Shown here in pieces: positions 21,232-32,580 of a DNA stretch of 64,000 nucleotides. Both the position numbers and the translations under genes were made by a program. The DNA comes from Anodontia alba (Eukaryota > Mollusca > Bivalvia > Lucinida > Lucinidae), in contig OZ024830.1 in assembly GCA_964016985.1 (NCBI GenBank), forward strand, positions 77,434,763 through 77,498,762, in the 5' to 3' direction. The stretch's first letter is position 1, and each line of letters begins with the position of its first letter. Below the pieces are notes generated by a model. It was not told the DNA's origin. It saw only the letters and a list, made by a program, of their open reading frames with translations, and ran no database searches.

Positions 21232-21479
21232 TTAACCCTTAAACTGCCGATCACAACAATTGTCATCTGCTTTGTCATCTGCTTGTGATTTTAAAAGTCA
21301 TTTTTGCAAACAGTGTGGACCCAGATCAGACTGCTCCTTAGGAGCAGTCTGATCAGGGTCCACACTGTTTGCCTGTATGCAAAAATAGGTTTGAAAACTT
21401 TGCAAGAATTATAATTCAGCAGACGACATAAACAGACAACAGTTTCAGATGCAGGTTTTCTTGGCATTTTAAGAGTTAA
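21232..21479 (+). mobile_element. MITE-D copy
   Basis: TTAA at 21232-21235 and 21476-21479. Arms CAATTGTCATCTGCTTTGTC and GACGACATAAACAGAC flank a perfect hairpin GTGGACCCAGATCAGACTGC / GCAGTCTGATCAGGGTCCAC. Confidence 0.83.
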
Positions 21480-21842
21480 AGTGGAAAAATTTCCTACACT
21501 TGCTTGACAAAATAAAAAAAATGTCTGCAGCTCCAAAAACCTCTTATTTTTTTGTACAAGAATATAAAACCAAGTGTATTAGAGTGTAGTAGCTGTTCTT
21601 CTATGTCAGGCATTTTATATAATAAGTATTTCTTATTTTATTACAAATAATTTTATCCTTGTGGGGGTACCAAAGCCTGGAATATTGACAGCTGAATTAT
21701 AGATGTGCTTGAACAGTGCTTCTGTCTGCATTCCTAATTCTGTTTTATTATAATACAAGTGCTTTATTTATTAGAACATTGGAATCCTGCTGGCATACCA
21801 GAGCCTACTACAGACAAGAGGGTCGATATTCAAATAAATATT

Positions 21843-21950
21843 TTTTCTTATTTCTACATGAAAACATATGTTGTGGATACTCATTAGAAGCGCCTCACTG
21901 AGGCGCTTCTATTGAGTACCCACAACATATGTTTTCATACAGAAATAAGA
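21843..21950. mobile_element. MITE-B palindrome
   Basis: GAAGCGCCTCACTGAGGCGCTTC centre. Arms AACATATGTTGTGGATACTC / GAGTACCCACAACATATGTT. Confidence 0.84.
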
Positions 21951-22075
21951 AAAATATTGATATTTTTTTGGATTAGATAAAAGTCTTATCTTGATGATAT
22001 ACTGGTATACATAACAATGCTTTCATTATGCCTCTTGCATAGCTCCAGATAAGCAGGGGTGTGTACATAAATATT

Positions 22076-22188
22076 TCTCTTATTTCTCCACAAAAACAAT
22101 GTTGTGGTTACTCATTAGAAGTGCCTCAGTGAGGCACTTCTAATGAGTACCCACAACATATGTTTACATGGAGAAATAAGAAAATTTT
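22076..22188. mobile_element. MITE-B palindrome
   Basis: GAAGTGCCTCAGTGAGGCACTTC centre with paired arms; the left arm has lost a few bases of ACATATG. It lies 126 bp from the previous copy and 22189-22499 is featureless. Confidence 0.84.
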
Positions 22189-22499
22189 CGGTAATTTTTG
22201 GGAGAGAAAGGTGCCTTATCTGGATTAATGGGTCCTGTATAGGAGATCTGTGTGAACCAGCATTATTTATTTAGTAAAGGCCAGACTGTCCATCCATTTG
22301 TGCATTAAATGTATGGTCAGGGTCGTTGCTGTAAGTGCACTTTTTTTCCCAATTATGTAGTCAAAGTTATAAATACTGCTTTGGAATACATTGAAGACTC
22401 TTCTTTGTGCATATGCTTGCCCAGGCTGATTGCATCACAAATGTATAGAATTAATGTTGGTTTTCACTGGGCATGTTTTGGCCATTAATATGCTGAATT

Positions 22500-22677
22500 T
22501 AAATACAGACAGATGATATTTATATGTAAAAAAAAAAAAATCTCAGAAAAATAGGGTTTGATATTTCACTCTGATTATCTCCTTTGTATGGAATATCAAG
22601 CCATGTTTCTGAGAAAAACCACAAAAAAATTGCTTTTTGTCTTCTGCTAATTTGGCCTTGAGGGAGCTAAAGGTTAA
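22500..22677. mobile_element. MITE-E copy, divergent
   Basis: TAGGGTTTGATATTTCACTC / ATGGAATATCAAGCC arms. Right end CTTCTGCTAATTTGGCC. Its right TTAA (22674-22677) is shared with the next copy. Confidence 0.68.
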
Positions 22678-22887
22678 CACTTAGCATGCTGGGTAAAAAT
22701 TTCTACAGACGACAATTTGAAATATTTTTTCGTATTTTTCTCAGAAAAGAGGCTTTGCCATTTCATGCAAATTGTCTCCTGAGGAGACAATTTGCATGAA
22801 ATGTCAGAGCCTATTTTCTGGGAAAAATAAAAAATACATGTCTCAGTCTGACATCTGCTGCTTTGGCCCCGAGGGCGCTGAAGGTTA
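22674..22887 (+). mobile_element. MITE-E copy, complete
   Basis: TTAA at 22674-22677 and 22884-22887. ACAGACGACAATTTGAAA at left, TCTGACATCTGCTGC at right. Centre GTCTCCTGAGGAGAC with ATGCAAATT / AATTTGCAT arms. Confidence 0.84.
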
Positions 22888-23027
22888 ACTGTTGTCTGAT
22901 ACCAGTTTTATGTATTTCTTGCAGACTTATTTATCTTTCATGGCTGTTCTGTTGGAATTTCAAACAGCTTTCTATGTTGGTGAATGAATAAACATATCTT
23001 GTTAGGGATCTTTGAAGTGCTTATCAC

Positions 23028-23245
23028 AGCTGCAGCAGACAACATTTTTGTTTGTTTATGTACTTATTTATTTATTTATTTATTTATATACTGTATTTTT
23101 TTTTTTGAAGAAAATAAGTATTGACATTTCATGTGAATTGTCTTCAAATAAATGCCAAGACTATTTTTTTTTCTAAACAAAAAAACAAGCAAAACAAAAC
23201 ATTTTAGAATGTCGTCTTCTGCAAGTTTTCTTTAACACTTTCAGT
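23028..23245. mobile_element. MITE-E copy, decayed, with ATTT microsatellite
   Basis: GCAGCAGACAACATTTTTG at left and GTCGTCTTCTGCAAG at right. TTTCATGTGAATTGTCTTC centre. An (ATTT)n run lies at 23063-23091. Confidence 0.62.
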
Positions 23246-23487
23246 GTTAACATTTAGTACCAACAACAGGCGCAGTTAAAAGTCTGAAATTTGCTCTCTT
23301 TTTTACTGAGAAAGTAAGGTTTGATAAAGATTTAAATTCTCTCCAGAAGAGAATTGTAGCATTGAAATCATCTTACTGAGACAATGCCAGTGTCTAAGTT
23401 AACCCACTAACTATATTTTGATGCAAAAATAAGAAAAAATATCATAGCACTTGATAAGATGCTTTTTTCAGTCCAAAAAATTGTTAT

Positions 23488-23602
23488 TTTTCTTATTTCT
23501 CCACAAAAACATATGTTGTGGGTACTCATTAGAAGCTCCTCAGTGAGATGCTTCTAATGAGTACCCACAACATATGTTTAATGGAGAAATAAGAAAAATA
23601 TT
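23488..23602. mobile_element. MITE-B palindrome
   Basis: TTATTTCTCCACAAAAACAT at left, ATGTTTAATGGAGAAATAAG at right. Centre GAAGCTCCTCAGTGAGATGCTTC has two unpaired sites. Confidence 0.82.
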
Positions 23603-23634
23603 TACCTGTTACCTACTCTTTTCTAGACCTATGA

Positions 23635-23870
23635 ATATTCTACGGTAGAACCTGTCATAGTGGCCACCTGCATGAAGCAAGCAACCTATTTTAAACAAGC
23701 CTGCAAAACAGAAAAAGGCAGTTGTAATAAAACACCTGGCTAAACTACAAGCACATATGAGATAATCAAAATGTGCTTGCTTAGCAAGCACCTTGCTAAG
23801 CAAGCACATTTTGATTATCTCATATGTGCTTGCATAATACAGGTTGGACTGTAATTTATCACATTCATTT
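23635..23870. mobile_element. MITE with 40 bp perfect palindrome
   Basis: Outer ends ACGGTAGAACCTGTCATAG and ACAGGTTGGACTGTAA are imperfect inverted repeats. The core at 23749-23831 is two exactly complementary 40 bp arms with a 3 nt loop (CAC); the arms begin AAGCACATATGAGATAAT. Confidence 0.75.
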
Positions 23871-23895
23871 ATCAGTTTAATTGGAAGAGAACTTA

Positions 23896-24123
23896 TTAAC
23901 CCATTCTAGTCGGGAGACCCATAAAAGGGTAATTGGCAAACAGTGCGGACCCAGATCGGACACCGCAGAAAGTGGCATCTGATTAGAGTCTCCACTGTTT
24001 GCAAATAGTTTAGCCAGTTTTCTCTAATAATACGTAAATCTCATAGCCAGACATACCTAAAATTGAAATTGGACTCTTCCAATATATAGTGTGGGGGAGT
24101 CTATTCAGTGTACAATGAGTTAA
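23896..24123 (+). mobile_element. MITE-L copy
   Basis: TTAA at 23896-23899 and 24120-24123. Ends CCCATTCTAGTCGGGAG and TTCAGTGTACAATGAG. Hairpin arms GGCAAACAGTGCGGACCCAG / GAGTCTCCACTGTTTGC. Confidence 0.75.
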
Positions 24124-24324
24124 GGACCCTCCCCCCTCCCTCTTATTTTGGAGCTATACATATTCAGATTTTAGGACGTATGGTAAGGAGTTAAGACATC
24201 CCAATATTTAGCTTTAATATGCTACATACACTGATGTGCAGGCTGATTGGAGTGAGCATTTCAGTTTTTGAAGACGTTTCTGCAGAAACATATGCTGAGT
24301 TGAAGGCCACTTTTTTCTTGCTCT

Positions 24325-24640
24325 GGCAGATATGGGCACGCCACTCAAAAATGTGTCTTCGGGCATATGCAGACAGCTAAGGCCCAGATCAACCTGCGCA
24401 TTTGTACAGTCTGATCAGGGCCTTCACTGTCTGCTGCCAGAATCATTGGATACTATACAGTGCATCAAATGGGAAGCAAATGCCCGGATGAGACCTTCCA
24501 CATGTGCCAGAATCATTGCATACTATACAATGCATCAGTGGAAAGCAAATGCCAGGATGAGACCTTGGGTATGAGCAAGATGATGCGAATCCGCACATTT
24601 TTCGTATGCTGGAAAGCACATTTTCACTTGACATGGCCCA
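24325..24640. mobile_element. MITE-H copy
   Basis: GGGCATATGCAGACAGCTAA, then GGCCCAGATCAACCTGCGCA / CAGTCTGATCAGGGCC hairpin, CAGAATCATTGGATACTATA and two tandem AGCAAATGCC(C/A)GGATGAGACC segments (24476, 24543). The 24641-25326 stretch has no feature I can support. Confidence 0.65.
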
Positions 24641-25326
24641 TCTAGTCCTACAAAGTTAGGATTGATAATAAAATATGTCTCTCTCTATTACTAAGAGGCT
24701 GTTTTTGGAGCAATAAAATGAGAATAACAGATGCAAAAGAGATATATTATGCAATCACAAGCTTCAATGAAATCTACAATGTTTGGCAGCTGCAAGAACT
24801 GCAGTGAGACACGCCGGTCATGATGATATGTCCTGATGCGGGCTGATAACTCACAATGAGGGTTCAAAACATATTGAAACAAAAACTTCAGATCAGAGAT
24901 ACTTGAATTGAGTTATTGTTAGCAGGTTTTATGTGATCATTATATATTTCACTCAGAATTGTGCTTTCAGTTTAAGAGTCATCTTTGTTTAATTAACAAC
25001 AAAAATGCTGTTTACACAAATTTTGACCATGTGTTGTTTCTTTCAGTGAAATCACTGTACTGAATGGGCATTTCCTGGTTAAACTTGTTTTAGATTGAAG
25101 CTTATAGTATCTAAAAGCACTTGATGCACTTTTTATTTAGGTCTTGCAGTATATAGATTATCTTTATGTATTGTATTGTATTTCTAGCTAAGCTGATCAA
25201 ATTTGGTTAAATCAGTGTGTTCCATGCCATTATAGACCTTGGTTTATCCATGACCAAAGCATGATTAATTTATCACAGTTATAATAACAGGGATAATTAA
25301 ATTCAGTATAACACTTATAAAAAAAA

Positions 25327-25735
25327 AAGCTCACCACAGCCAAAGGCTCCTGGGGAGCTTACAGTATAGACTGGTCTGTTGTCCTGGTAAGTTTCCTACA
25401 TTGTCAACAGTTTCAAACATCTCTGAAACTGCTGGGCCAATTGAAACCAAATTACATATGGAGCCTCCATGGGGTGTCAGGGGGAGTGTGGGGGGGGGGG
25501 GGGTGGGGGGGGTGGGGGGGGGTTGGAACAAGAGTTTGTTCGTAAGGTCTGGGTCACATGACCAAGGTGGCCGCCATGCCCTTATTTGGTAAAAACCTTT
25601 TAAAAATCTTTTTCTCAGGAACCAAACGGCCAGTGACCTTGAACTTGGTATGCTGCATTAATGGCTCGGGCTCTACCAAGTTTATTCAAATGATGACCCT
25701 TTTTAAGTCAAAGTAAAATTGGGTCCATTTATGAA
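25327..25735 (+). mobile_element. Helitron-like element, 5' part
   Basis: AAGCTCACCACAGCC, then CAAAGGCTCCTGGGGAGCTT matches the 5' subterminal repeat of the element at 12877. A G-tract (25487-25532) is embedded. The 3' hairpin is absent; the sequence runs into a MITE-E right-end fragment (TTTTACCCAGAGTGCTAAG). Confidence 0.68.
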
Positions 25736-25764
25736 AATTTTACCCAGAGTGCTAAGCCTTAATC

Positions 25765-25975
25765 TTAACCCTTGTCCTGCTGAATAAATTAAGAAGCCAC
25801 ACCCACTTCTAATTGTCAGCCAACCAGATTACTTGATCCGGATTATTGCTATGAATTCGCATAATTAATGGCAAACAGTGCAGATCCAGATCAGTTGGCT
25901 TCTTCAGAAGCCAACTGATCTGGATCTCCACTGTTTGCAAAGGCAGGTATCCGGGTTCAGCAGGACAAGGGTTAA
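25765..25975 (+). mobile_element. MITE-A copy
   Basis: TTAA at both ends (25765-25768, 25972-25975). Hairpin perfect over the inner 40 bp. Confidence 0.86.
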
Positions 25976-26261
25976 CATACAACAATGAATCCCTTTCAGG
26001 GATCTATCCACCCACATAATGATACTTCATTATGATTGGTGTGTTATCACTGTAAAGGGAAGGCAAAAAAATTGCCAATTATCAAGAATTTTTCAGAAAA
26101 CACACATCCTAGAGGTCTTATTTTATCTGCTAAAACTGATAAGATGAGATGCAGTTTTTTTTTATAAATATATCAGAAACTTACATTATTATGTCAGGGT
26201 AATAATATGAGATGGCGCTGAGTGAGAGAATGGAAACTTTTTAAATTCTTATACTTTGCAC

Positions 26262-26455
26262 ACCAAAGTTCCTGATTAAATGGCATATACAAACAGTGCA
26301 GACCCAGATCAGGCTGCACCTGAAGGAGCATCCTGATTAGGGTGTTCACTGTTTGCCATTCCACTAAGTATTTTAAAAAACAAGTACATAAAAAGCAAAA
26401 TAGGCCAAAAAAAACAGTATGGAATAAGGTTTTTGAAATTTTAGGACATTTACCG
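26262..26455. mobile_element. MITE-M copy
   Basis: AAATGGCATATACAAACAGT, hairpin CAGACCCAGATCAGGCTGC / GCATCCTGATTAGGGTG, then TTTGCCATTCCACTAAGTAT and GACATTTACCGTACT. Pair with 32124-32338. Confidence 0.65.
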
Positions 26456-26477
26456 TACTAACCACTCCACAGAATAT

Positions 26478-26687
26478 TTAACCATTGTTATGCTGAATAA
26501 ATTAAGATGCCACACCCACTTCCAATTTTCCGCCAATCAGATAACTTGATCCAGGTTATTGATATAACTTCACATACTTAATGGCAGTGCAGATCCAGAT
26601 CAGTTGGCGTCTGAAAAAGCCAACTGATCTGGATCTCCACTGTTTGCAAAGGTAAGACATAGCTGGGTTCACCAGGACTAGGGTTAA
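26478..26687 (+). mobile_element. MITE-A copy
   Basis: TTAA at 26478-26481 and 26684-26687. It has lost AACA of the hairpin base (ATGGCAGTGCAGATCC). Confidence 0.82.
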
Positions 26688-26744
26688 AACTCGCAGTCAA
26701 AGTCTCACTTTATGGTGCATTTCTAATGAGTACCATCACCATTC

Positions 26745-27412
26745 ATTATGCCCCCAACTTTGAAAAAAGTTGGAGGGCATGTTGCTTCTGGCTTGTCTGT
26801 TCATTTATTCGTTCGTTCGTTCGTCACGCTTTCATGTGCATAGCATAAGTTTAGAACCATGTATGCTAATGTTTTGAAATTTCATATATGGATTCCTCAT
26901 GAAAAAATAGGCGACCCATATTTTTCTCTTATCCAAATTATCTCCCATTTTAGAGTTGATTTCCCTTGTATAAAATAACATTGAAATCTTATTAGTAAGG
27001 TATCTCAAAAAGTATTTGAGCTAGAGCCGTTATATTTGGTGTAGTGATTGGGACTGAGGAGAAGATCACCTTGTTAAATTTTCAGCCAGTTTAATGAAAT
27101 TTTGTTTGAGTTATGGCCCTTTGCAATGTTTGGCCATTTTTTGCTTTATTGTGCATAGCATAAGTTTAGAACCATGTATGGTAATGTTTTGAAATTTCAT
27201 ATATGGATTCCTCATGAAAATATAGGTGACCTGTATTTTTTTTCTTGACCAAATTATCACCTATTTTAGAGTTATTTCCCTTTTAATAAAATAACACTGA
27301 AATCTCGTACATTTTTACTGATATTACCGCCATTGGCAAGCAGTGTTGGAGTCAAGCAGTGTTAGAGTCAGGCAGTGTTGGGGGCATAGTGTTTTACAAA
27401 CACCAGCTCTAG
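26745..27412 (+). mobile_element. Helitron-like element in a MITE-B arm
   Basis: 5' ATTATGCCCCCAACTTTG with AAAGTTGGAGGGCAT; two ~300 bp core units (TTTAGAACCATGTATG at 26850 and 27167); 3' GTTGGGGGCATA, hairpin GTGTTT-TAC-AAACAC, CAGCT, CTAG (27409-27412), T. Left flank TTCTAATGAGTACCATCACC and right flank TTTTCATGGAGAAATAAGA are consecutive parts of a MITE-B right arm. Confidence 0.8.
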
Positions 27413-27519
27413 TTTTCATGGAGAAATAAGACAAGAAAAATATACCAGTATTTTCAAGGATAAATAAATATTAAACAACAACAAACTCATTGTACTATAC
27501 CTACTGTATAAGTATTGGA

Positions 27520-27915
27520 ACATAGGCTGAGGCTGGCCTGAGCAAATAGTGTAGATCCAAATCAGATTCTGAAAACTAGGATCTGCACTGTTTTGCCACT
27601 ATATACAGATTAACAGGAAGTAAAATGGACATGTCCCAATTTTAGGACAAGTTTGATAAGGATTTAAATTGTCCCAATATTTAGGGTAAACAAGGTACCC
27701 ATAATAATCCTATGTAAGTAATGGGACAGACAGACCTGTGCAAACAGCTAAGACTCAGATTAGATGCTGCAGAATGTGACATCTGATCAGAGTCTACACT
27801 GTTTGCCACTCATCTAGCAATATTGTAGACACATCAACAGGTGGTAAAATAGACTTTTTCAATGCTTTGGACAAGCATTGTATGGAGTCAAGGTGTCCCA
27901 ATATTTAGGGTCAAT
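27520..27915. mobile_element. Two adjacent MITE-G copies
   Basis: First copy (to about 27695) has GAGCAAATAGTGTAGATCC and a shortened hairpin. The second (27697-27915) has CAGATTAGATGCTGCAGAAT / ACATCTGATCAGAGTC, CATCTAGCAATATTGTAGACA and ends CCCAATATTTAGGGTCAA. Confidence 0.72.
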
Positions 27916-27957
27916 AATTAGGTATCTGGGTTTCTGCATGGACAGTATTTTGTTTGT

Positions 27958-28250
27958 TTGGAGGTTTTATGGCTTAGTCAACCCAAAGGGTTCATGTAGA
28001 TCGTGGTCAGTTTGCCTAACCACAGTTTAACTGGGCAGGCTTAGTCCTCTAAGTGGTTAACCAGTATTGTGCACATTCTTTTGCCAGAAACTGACAACTG
28101 CCCTTCTTGAATCAGTGGAAGGGAGAGAATGACCGTAGAAAATATTTCGTGATCAGTCTCCATGAAAGAATGTTGCCCACCCGGCAGGGTTTGAACCCGC
28201 AACCGCCTGATCACCAGTCTGACAGGCATTCAACTGAGCCATCAAGGCAG
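27958..28250 (-). mobile_element. SINE-1 copy, reverse
   Basis: The tail lies at the left (GGAGGTTTTATGGCTTAGTC). TTCTTTTGCCAGAAACTGAC body. tRNA-like head at the right (GGGTTTGAACCCGCAACC, then TTCAACTGAGCCATCAAGGC). Near full length; target duplication not resolved. Confidence 0.83.
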
Positions 28251-28279
28251 ACTGCATGGACAGTAGACATGATAAATCT

Positions 28280-28507
28280 GGGCCCGGTTGTTCAAAGCAT
28301 CGTTAGCTTAACAAGCTCGTTAAGGGTCATTTTGTTAACTGTTTTAGCAGATTCAATATACAATATTCTGATATTTTTTGCTGAAAAAAAGTGAGTAGCT
28401 TTTGCACTGCTAAAGCTACTCACATTTTTTCAGCAAAAAAATCAGCATATTTGCGTATCACTCAGTGTAAATTTTAACGAATCATTGGCTTTGAACAACT
28501 GGGCCCT
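28280..28507. mobile_element. MITE-J copy
   Basis: Ends GGGCCCGGTTGTTCAAAGC and GCTTTGAACAACTGGGCCC. Same hairpin as 19462-19707 but opposite orientation of the unequal halves. Confidence 0.85.
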
Positions 28508-28653
28508 GGTAGACTGATGAACACGTACATCCTTTGACATCCCTGGCTGTTGTTTACTTATTCCGTAAGCCTTGATTTTGTAAATGATGTGTTTACATAC
28601 TTTAGTAATGCACATTGCTCTATGCAGCAAACATGTGCAAGATGCAGTATACA

Positions 28654-28862
28654 TTAACCTTTAGCAATCTCCAAACAAATTCAGCAGATTAATTTTTTTT
28701 TTTTTTTTTTTTTTCAGAAAATAGGGTTTGGCAATCCATGCAGATGGTCTCCTTAGGAGACAATTTGCATGGATTGTCAAAACCTATTTTCAGGGAAAAC
28801 TTGGAAAAACATTTCAAATTGCCCTCAGCTGAAATCTTTACCAAGCTTGCTAAGAGCTAAAA
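28654..28862 (+). mobile_element. MITE-E copy
   Basis: Left TTAA at 28654-28657. Poly-T run. GTCTCCTTAGGAGAC centre within GCAATCCATGCAGATG / CATGGATTGTC arms. Right end CAGCTGAAATCTTTACC. Confidence 0.77.
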
Positions 28863-28974
28863 ACATTAATTAGAAGCCCATTAACTGAGCTAGGAATGCA
28901 TTAGGAAGGCTAGGTACCATAGGCAAAATTATAGCAGAGGGCAGACAACATTTTATTCACTTTACTTTATTCTA

Positions 28975-29905
28975 TTTTTATGTCTCCCCCCTTTAGGGTT
29001 GGGAGACATATTGTTTTCCCCCGGGCATCTGTCTGTCTGTCTGTCTGTCTGTCACACTCTTGTCTGCTCTATAACTTGAAAACCATTCAGACAATCTTCA
29101 CAAATCTTCATATAATTATCAGTCAACATTAGACAACGTGCAGAGCGCAAGAACCATAACTCTTGCATTTATACTTTTTGAGTTATATCCCTTGGACTGT
29201 CACAAAATCGTGTCTGCTCTATATCTTGAAAACCGTTCAGGCTATCTTCACGAAACTTCATATAAATATCAGTCAACATTAGACGACATGCAGAGTGCAA
29301 GAACCATAACTCTTGCATTTATACTATTTGAGTAAATTCCCTTGGACTTTGTCACAAAATTGTGTCCTGTCTATAACTTGAAAACTGTTCAAGCTATCTT
29401 CACGAAACTTCATATAAATATCAATCAACATTAGACAACTTGCAGAGCACAAGAACCATAACTCTTGCATTTATACTTTTTGAGATATTTCTGTTGGACT
29501 CTGTCACGAAATTGTGTCTGCTCTGTAACTTGAAACCTGTTCAAGATATCTCCAAGAAAGAAACTTCATGTAAATATCAATCAACAATAGACAACTTGCG
29601 GAGTGCAAGACCCTAACTCTTGCATTTATACTTTTTGAATTATATCCCTTGCAACTTTGTTCATAAAAAAGTGTCCACTCTATAACTTGAAAACCGTTCA
29701 AGATATCTTCAAGAAATTTCATATGAATATCAGTCAACATTAGACGATGTGCAGAGCACAAGAACCATAACTCTTGCATTTATACTTTTTGATTTATTTC
29801 CCTTTGAATCTCATTAGTTTAATATAAGTGTTCATTGAATGTACAATACAATATGAAACCAAAGAGGGGGGAGTCATCTATGTTTTGGTAGAAAAACAAA
29901 TTCTA
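28975..29905 (+). mobile_element. Helitron-like element, five-unit core
   Basis: 5' TTTTTATGTCTCCCCCC, 3' GGGGGGAGTCAT and, after a weak hairpin, CTAG (29902-29905) and T. Five ~152 bp units with TAACTTGAAAACCGTTCA and AACCATAACTCTTGCATTTA. Flanked by halves of a MITE-E (GCAGACAACATTTT at left, GAGAAAATGAGGCTTG at right). A (TCTG)n run is at 29031-29053. Confidence 0.8.
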
Positions 29906-30235
29906 GTTTTTTGGGTTTTTTTTTTTTTGAGAAAATGAGGCTTGAAAATACATGTCAGCTTCTGCTGTCAGGCCTTGTTTTCATGAAAAGTCTTCCCAGT
30001 TATCTGAGAATTATTTTTAACCAAAACAATTGAATGGTATTATTCTTACTTACTTGTGAAGGAAATCAGTAATTATGTAATAATGAAAACTTGCATCTAA
30101 AAAAATCTGTTTTGGTGCCACCATTTCCAAATGAATCAAATTGTCAAAGAATAAAACAAAAATTAACATTTACCACAGTCTTGGCAAGTTCAGTAGACAA
30201 AAAATAGATGATATTTTTCTTATTCCACCTACCAA

Positions 30236-30376
30236 ATAGGCTCATTTTTGACACTTTCTTATTTTTTATAGAAAATATGCTTTGACCTTTCAAGCTATTT
30301 GTCTCAAAAGGAGATAGTTTGCATTAAGGGTCAAAACCTATTTTCTGGAAAAAAATAAGATGTTAAAATAAAGTTT
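30236..30376. mobile_element. MITE-E copy, partial
   Basis: TTTGACCTTTCAAGC / GCATTAAGGGTCAAA arms around TTTGTCTCAAAAGGAGATA. Outer ends lost. Confidence 0.65.
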
Positions 30377-30559
30377 TCCACGTGCATTGTTATTTTTTTT
30401 TTTAAGTGCCTCAAGGAATCTAAAGACTTTAAGCCCACTCTCACCCCCTCCCCTCTTTTTTTTTCTTTTTGAGTAGTCTGTAGCTTACAAGAGACAAGGA
30501 AATTCAATTGACTAATTGATTGATGCTGTAATTGTTTATTTGTTCTGCTTTCTCACTCA

Positions 30560-30745
30560 TCATGCTCAGCATGCTAGGTAAAAATTTCAGCAGACGACAT
30601 TTTGAAATATTTTTATAGGCTTGGACATTTCATGCAAATTGTCTCCTTGAGGAGACAATTTTCATGAAATGTCTAAGCCTGTTTTCTGGGAAAACAAGAA
30701 AATATCATCAACTGTCCTCTGCTGAATTGCTGAGCCAGTGGTAAC
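30560..30745 (+). mobile_element. MITE-E copy
   Basis: CAGCATGCTAGGTAAAAATT, CAGCAGACGACATTTTG left; CTGTCCTCTGCTGAATTGC right. Centre GTCTCCTTGAGGAGAC with perfect arms. Confidence 0.8.
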
Positions 30746-30966
30746 TGTTATAGAAGACTAAAGATAGGTATCAAGATGGAACATAAATTTCAGCTGTTGT
30801 TTGTCAGTTACATGTATATCAGTACAGATCAAAGGAAACCTGCATATCTCCTGATAGGGTGATTGTTTTGGATAACTTTTATTGTTTTTTGCACCAGAAT
30901 ATACATAATTTGTGGGTCAGGGTCATGTAGATTCAGTCCAAGGTCATCCTAATCATACATTTTTGT

Positions 30967-30985
30967 GCACACACACATGCATGCG

Positions 30986-31043
<58 letters not shown>

Positions 31044-31070
31044 ACACACACACACATGCATACACACACT
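30967..31070 (+). repeat. (CG)n/(CA)n microsatellite
   Basis: A short CG run (30984-30995) leads into about 30 CA units with one CC interruption. Alternating purine-pyrimidine throughout. His/Thr-rich frames here are artefacts. Confidence 0.95.
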
Positions 31071-31467
31071 ATATTGGATGCACATGTATTTATGCAGGGG
31101 TCATTCTAGAGCTGTCAGAAGTTTTGCGACATATTCAGTATTTCAGTGAGAAGTTTTGGTCCAAATTTTGGATTTTCCTTATACATTCTATACATTTTCA
31201 CTTCTCCCTCAGCTCATGATAGGGAGAAGTCAGCCACCTTAGGGAGACTTTTTCTCTCAACTCGCCCTCTAGGATGACCACTGATATGTAGATCTAGATA
31301 AGAGGTGTCTCTGGATAAGTATTTTTCTTTTTTACTCCACAAAAAACATCTTGTGGCTGGGTTGTACTAAATCACCAAGAACCCCAGTTTTGTCTGTTTA
31401 CCATAGCAACCCTAAGTACAGTATTGACCCCATAGCTACAGAAGGCACTTTTTTCGACGTAAAATTG

Positions 31468-31565
31468 CTGTTATTTTTCCTATTCTCCACAAAAACATAT
31501 GTTGTTGGTATTCCTTAGAAGTGCTTTCTTGAGGCGCTTCTAATGAGTGAGATGCTTCTAATGAT
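31468..31565. mobile_element. MITE-B palindrome, rearranged
   Basis: Left arm CTCCACAAAAACATATGTTG. The centre is duplicated: GAGGCGCTTCTAATGAGTG, then GATGCTTCTAATGATG. The right outer arm is missing. Confidence 0.68.
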
Positions 31566-31599
31566 GTGGCATCAGATCTGGGTCTACTTTGTTTCTTCA

Positions 31600-31818
31600 G
31601 GCCTGTCAATATGAATACATAGGGTTATTGTAGTATTCAGACACACAGGCTTGTGCAAAGAGTATATAGATTGATTTATCAGACCATGCAGAATGCATCT
31701 GATGATAATGTACATGGTTTACCACTTGTCCTGCAGTTTTTAGACACATCAACAAGTAGTACTATGGGCCTGTTCAAATTTTAGGACAACTATGGTAAGG
31801 AGTTAAAATGTCAGAATA
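31600..31818. mobile_element. MITE-G copy, decayed
   Basis: GTATTCAGACACACAGGC, AGAATGCATCTGATGATA, GTTTTTAGACACATCAAC, TTTTAGGACAACTATGGT. Runs up to the next MITE-A. Confidence 0.62.
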
Positions 31819-32031
31819 GTAACCCTTGTCAAACTGAATAAATTAAGATGCCATGCCCACTTCTAATTTCCAGCCAATCAGATTACTTGATCTGGGTTTT
31901 TGATAGAAATTCGCATATTAAATGACAAACAGTGCAGATCCAGATCAGTTGGCTTCTTCAGAAGCCAACTGATCTGGATCTACACTGTTTGCTAATACAG
32001 AGCATGTCGTGCTCAGCAAGAGAAGGGTTAA
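31819..32031 (+). mobile_element. MITE-A copy
   Basis: Right TTAA at 32028-32031, left GTAA. Variant end TCAGCAAGAGAAGGG, shared with the copies at 8052, 47123, 59764 and 60629 (a subfamily). Confidence 0.82.
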
Positions 32032-32123
32032 GGGTATATTATTTAGGGCACTTACTGGATATTTTTGGTTTTCTGGAAGTCTGCTTGTTTCATTATCTGA
32101 TGTATTTTTTGTTTGTACAATAA

Positions 32124-32338
32124 ATGTCCTAAAATTTAGTACACAAAAGTATCTGACAAAATGGCATATGCAAATATTGCAGACTCTGATCAGACTGCTC
32201 CTGAAAGAGCAGTTTGATCAGGCTGTACACTTTTTACCATTCCATTTAGTATTTTAAGAAACAGCTGCATAAAAAGCAAAAATAAAACCAGAAAAGTATC
32301 AAATAAAGTGTTCGAATTTTTAAGACATTTACCATACT
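32124..32338. mobile_element. MITE-M copy
   Basis: AAAATGGCATATGCAAAT, hairpin GATCAGACTGCTCCTGAAA / GAGCAGTTTGATCAGG, ATTCCATTTAGTATTTTAAG, CATTTACCATACTTA. Confidence 0.65.
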
Positions 32339-32534
32339 TACTGGACACTATTGATGTTCTGGAAGTGTGTCTTTGATGCTCACTGCAAATTGTATACCTC
32401 TGGGATTATTTCTTGACATCTGCTTGTTTCATCATCTGATTTATGTTTTGTATATGTATCTGCAAATACCTTTTTTTTTTTTTTTTTTGTTGCTTGTGAA
32501 AATAGACTATATGTGTGGGAAAATGTGTGAGTGC

Positions 32535-32538
<4 letters not shown>

Positions 32539-32580
<42 letters not shown>

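Noticed and set aside
25331..25592. Pro-rich and Gly-rich frames
   Set aside because: They come from the G-tract inside a Helitron-like element.
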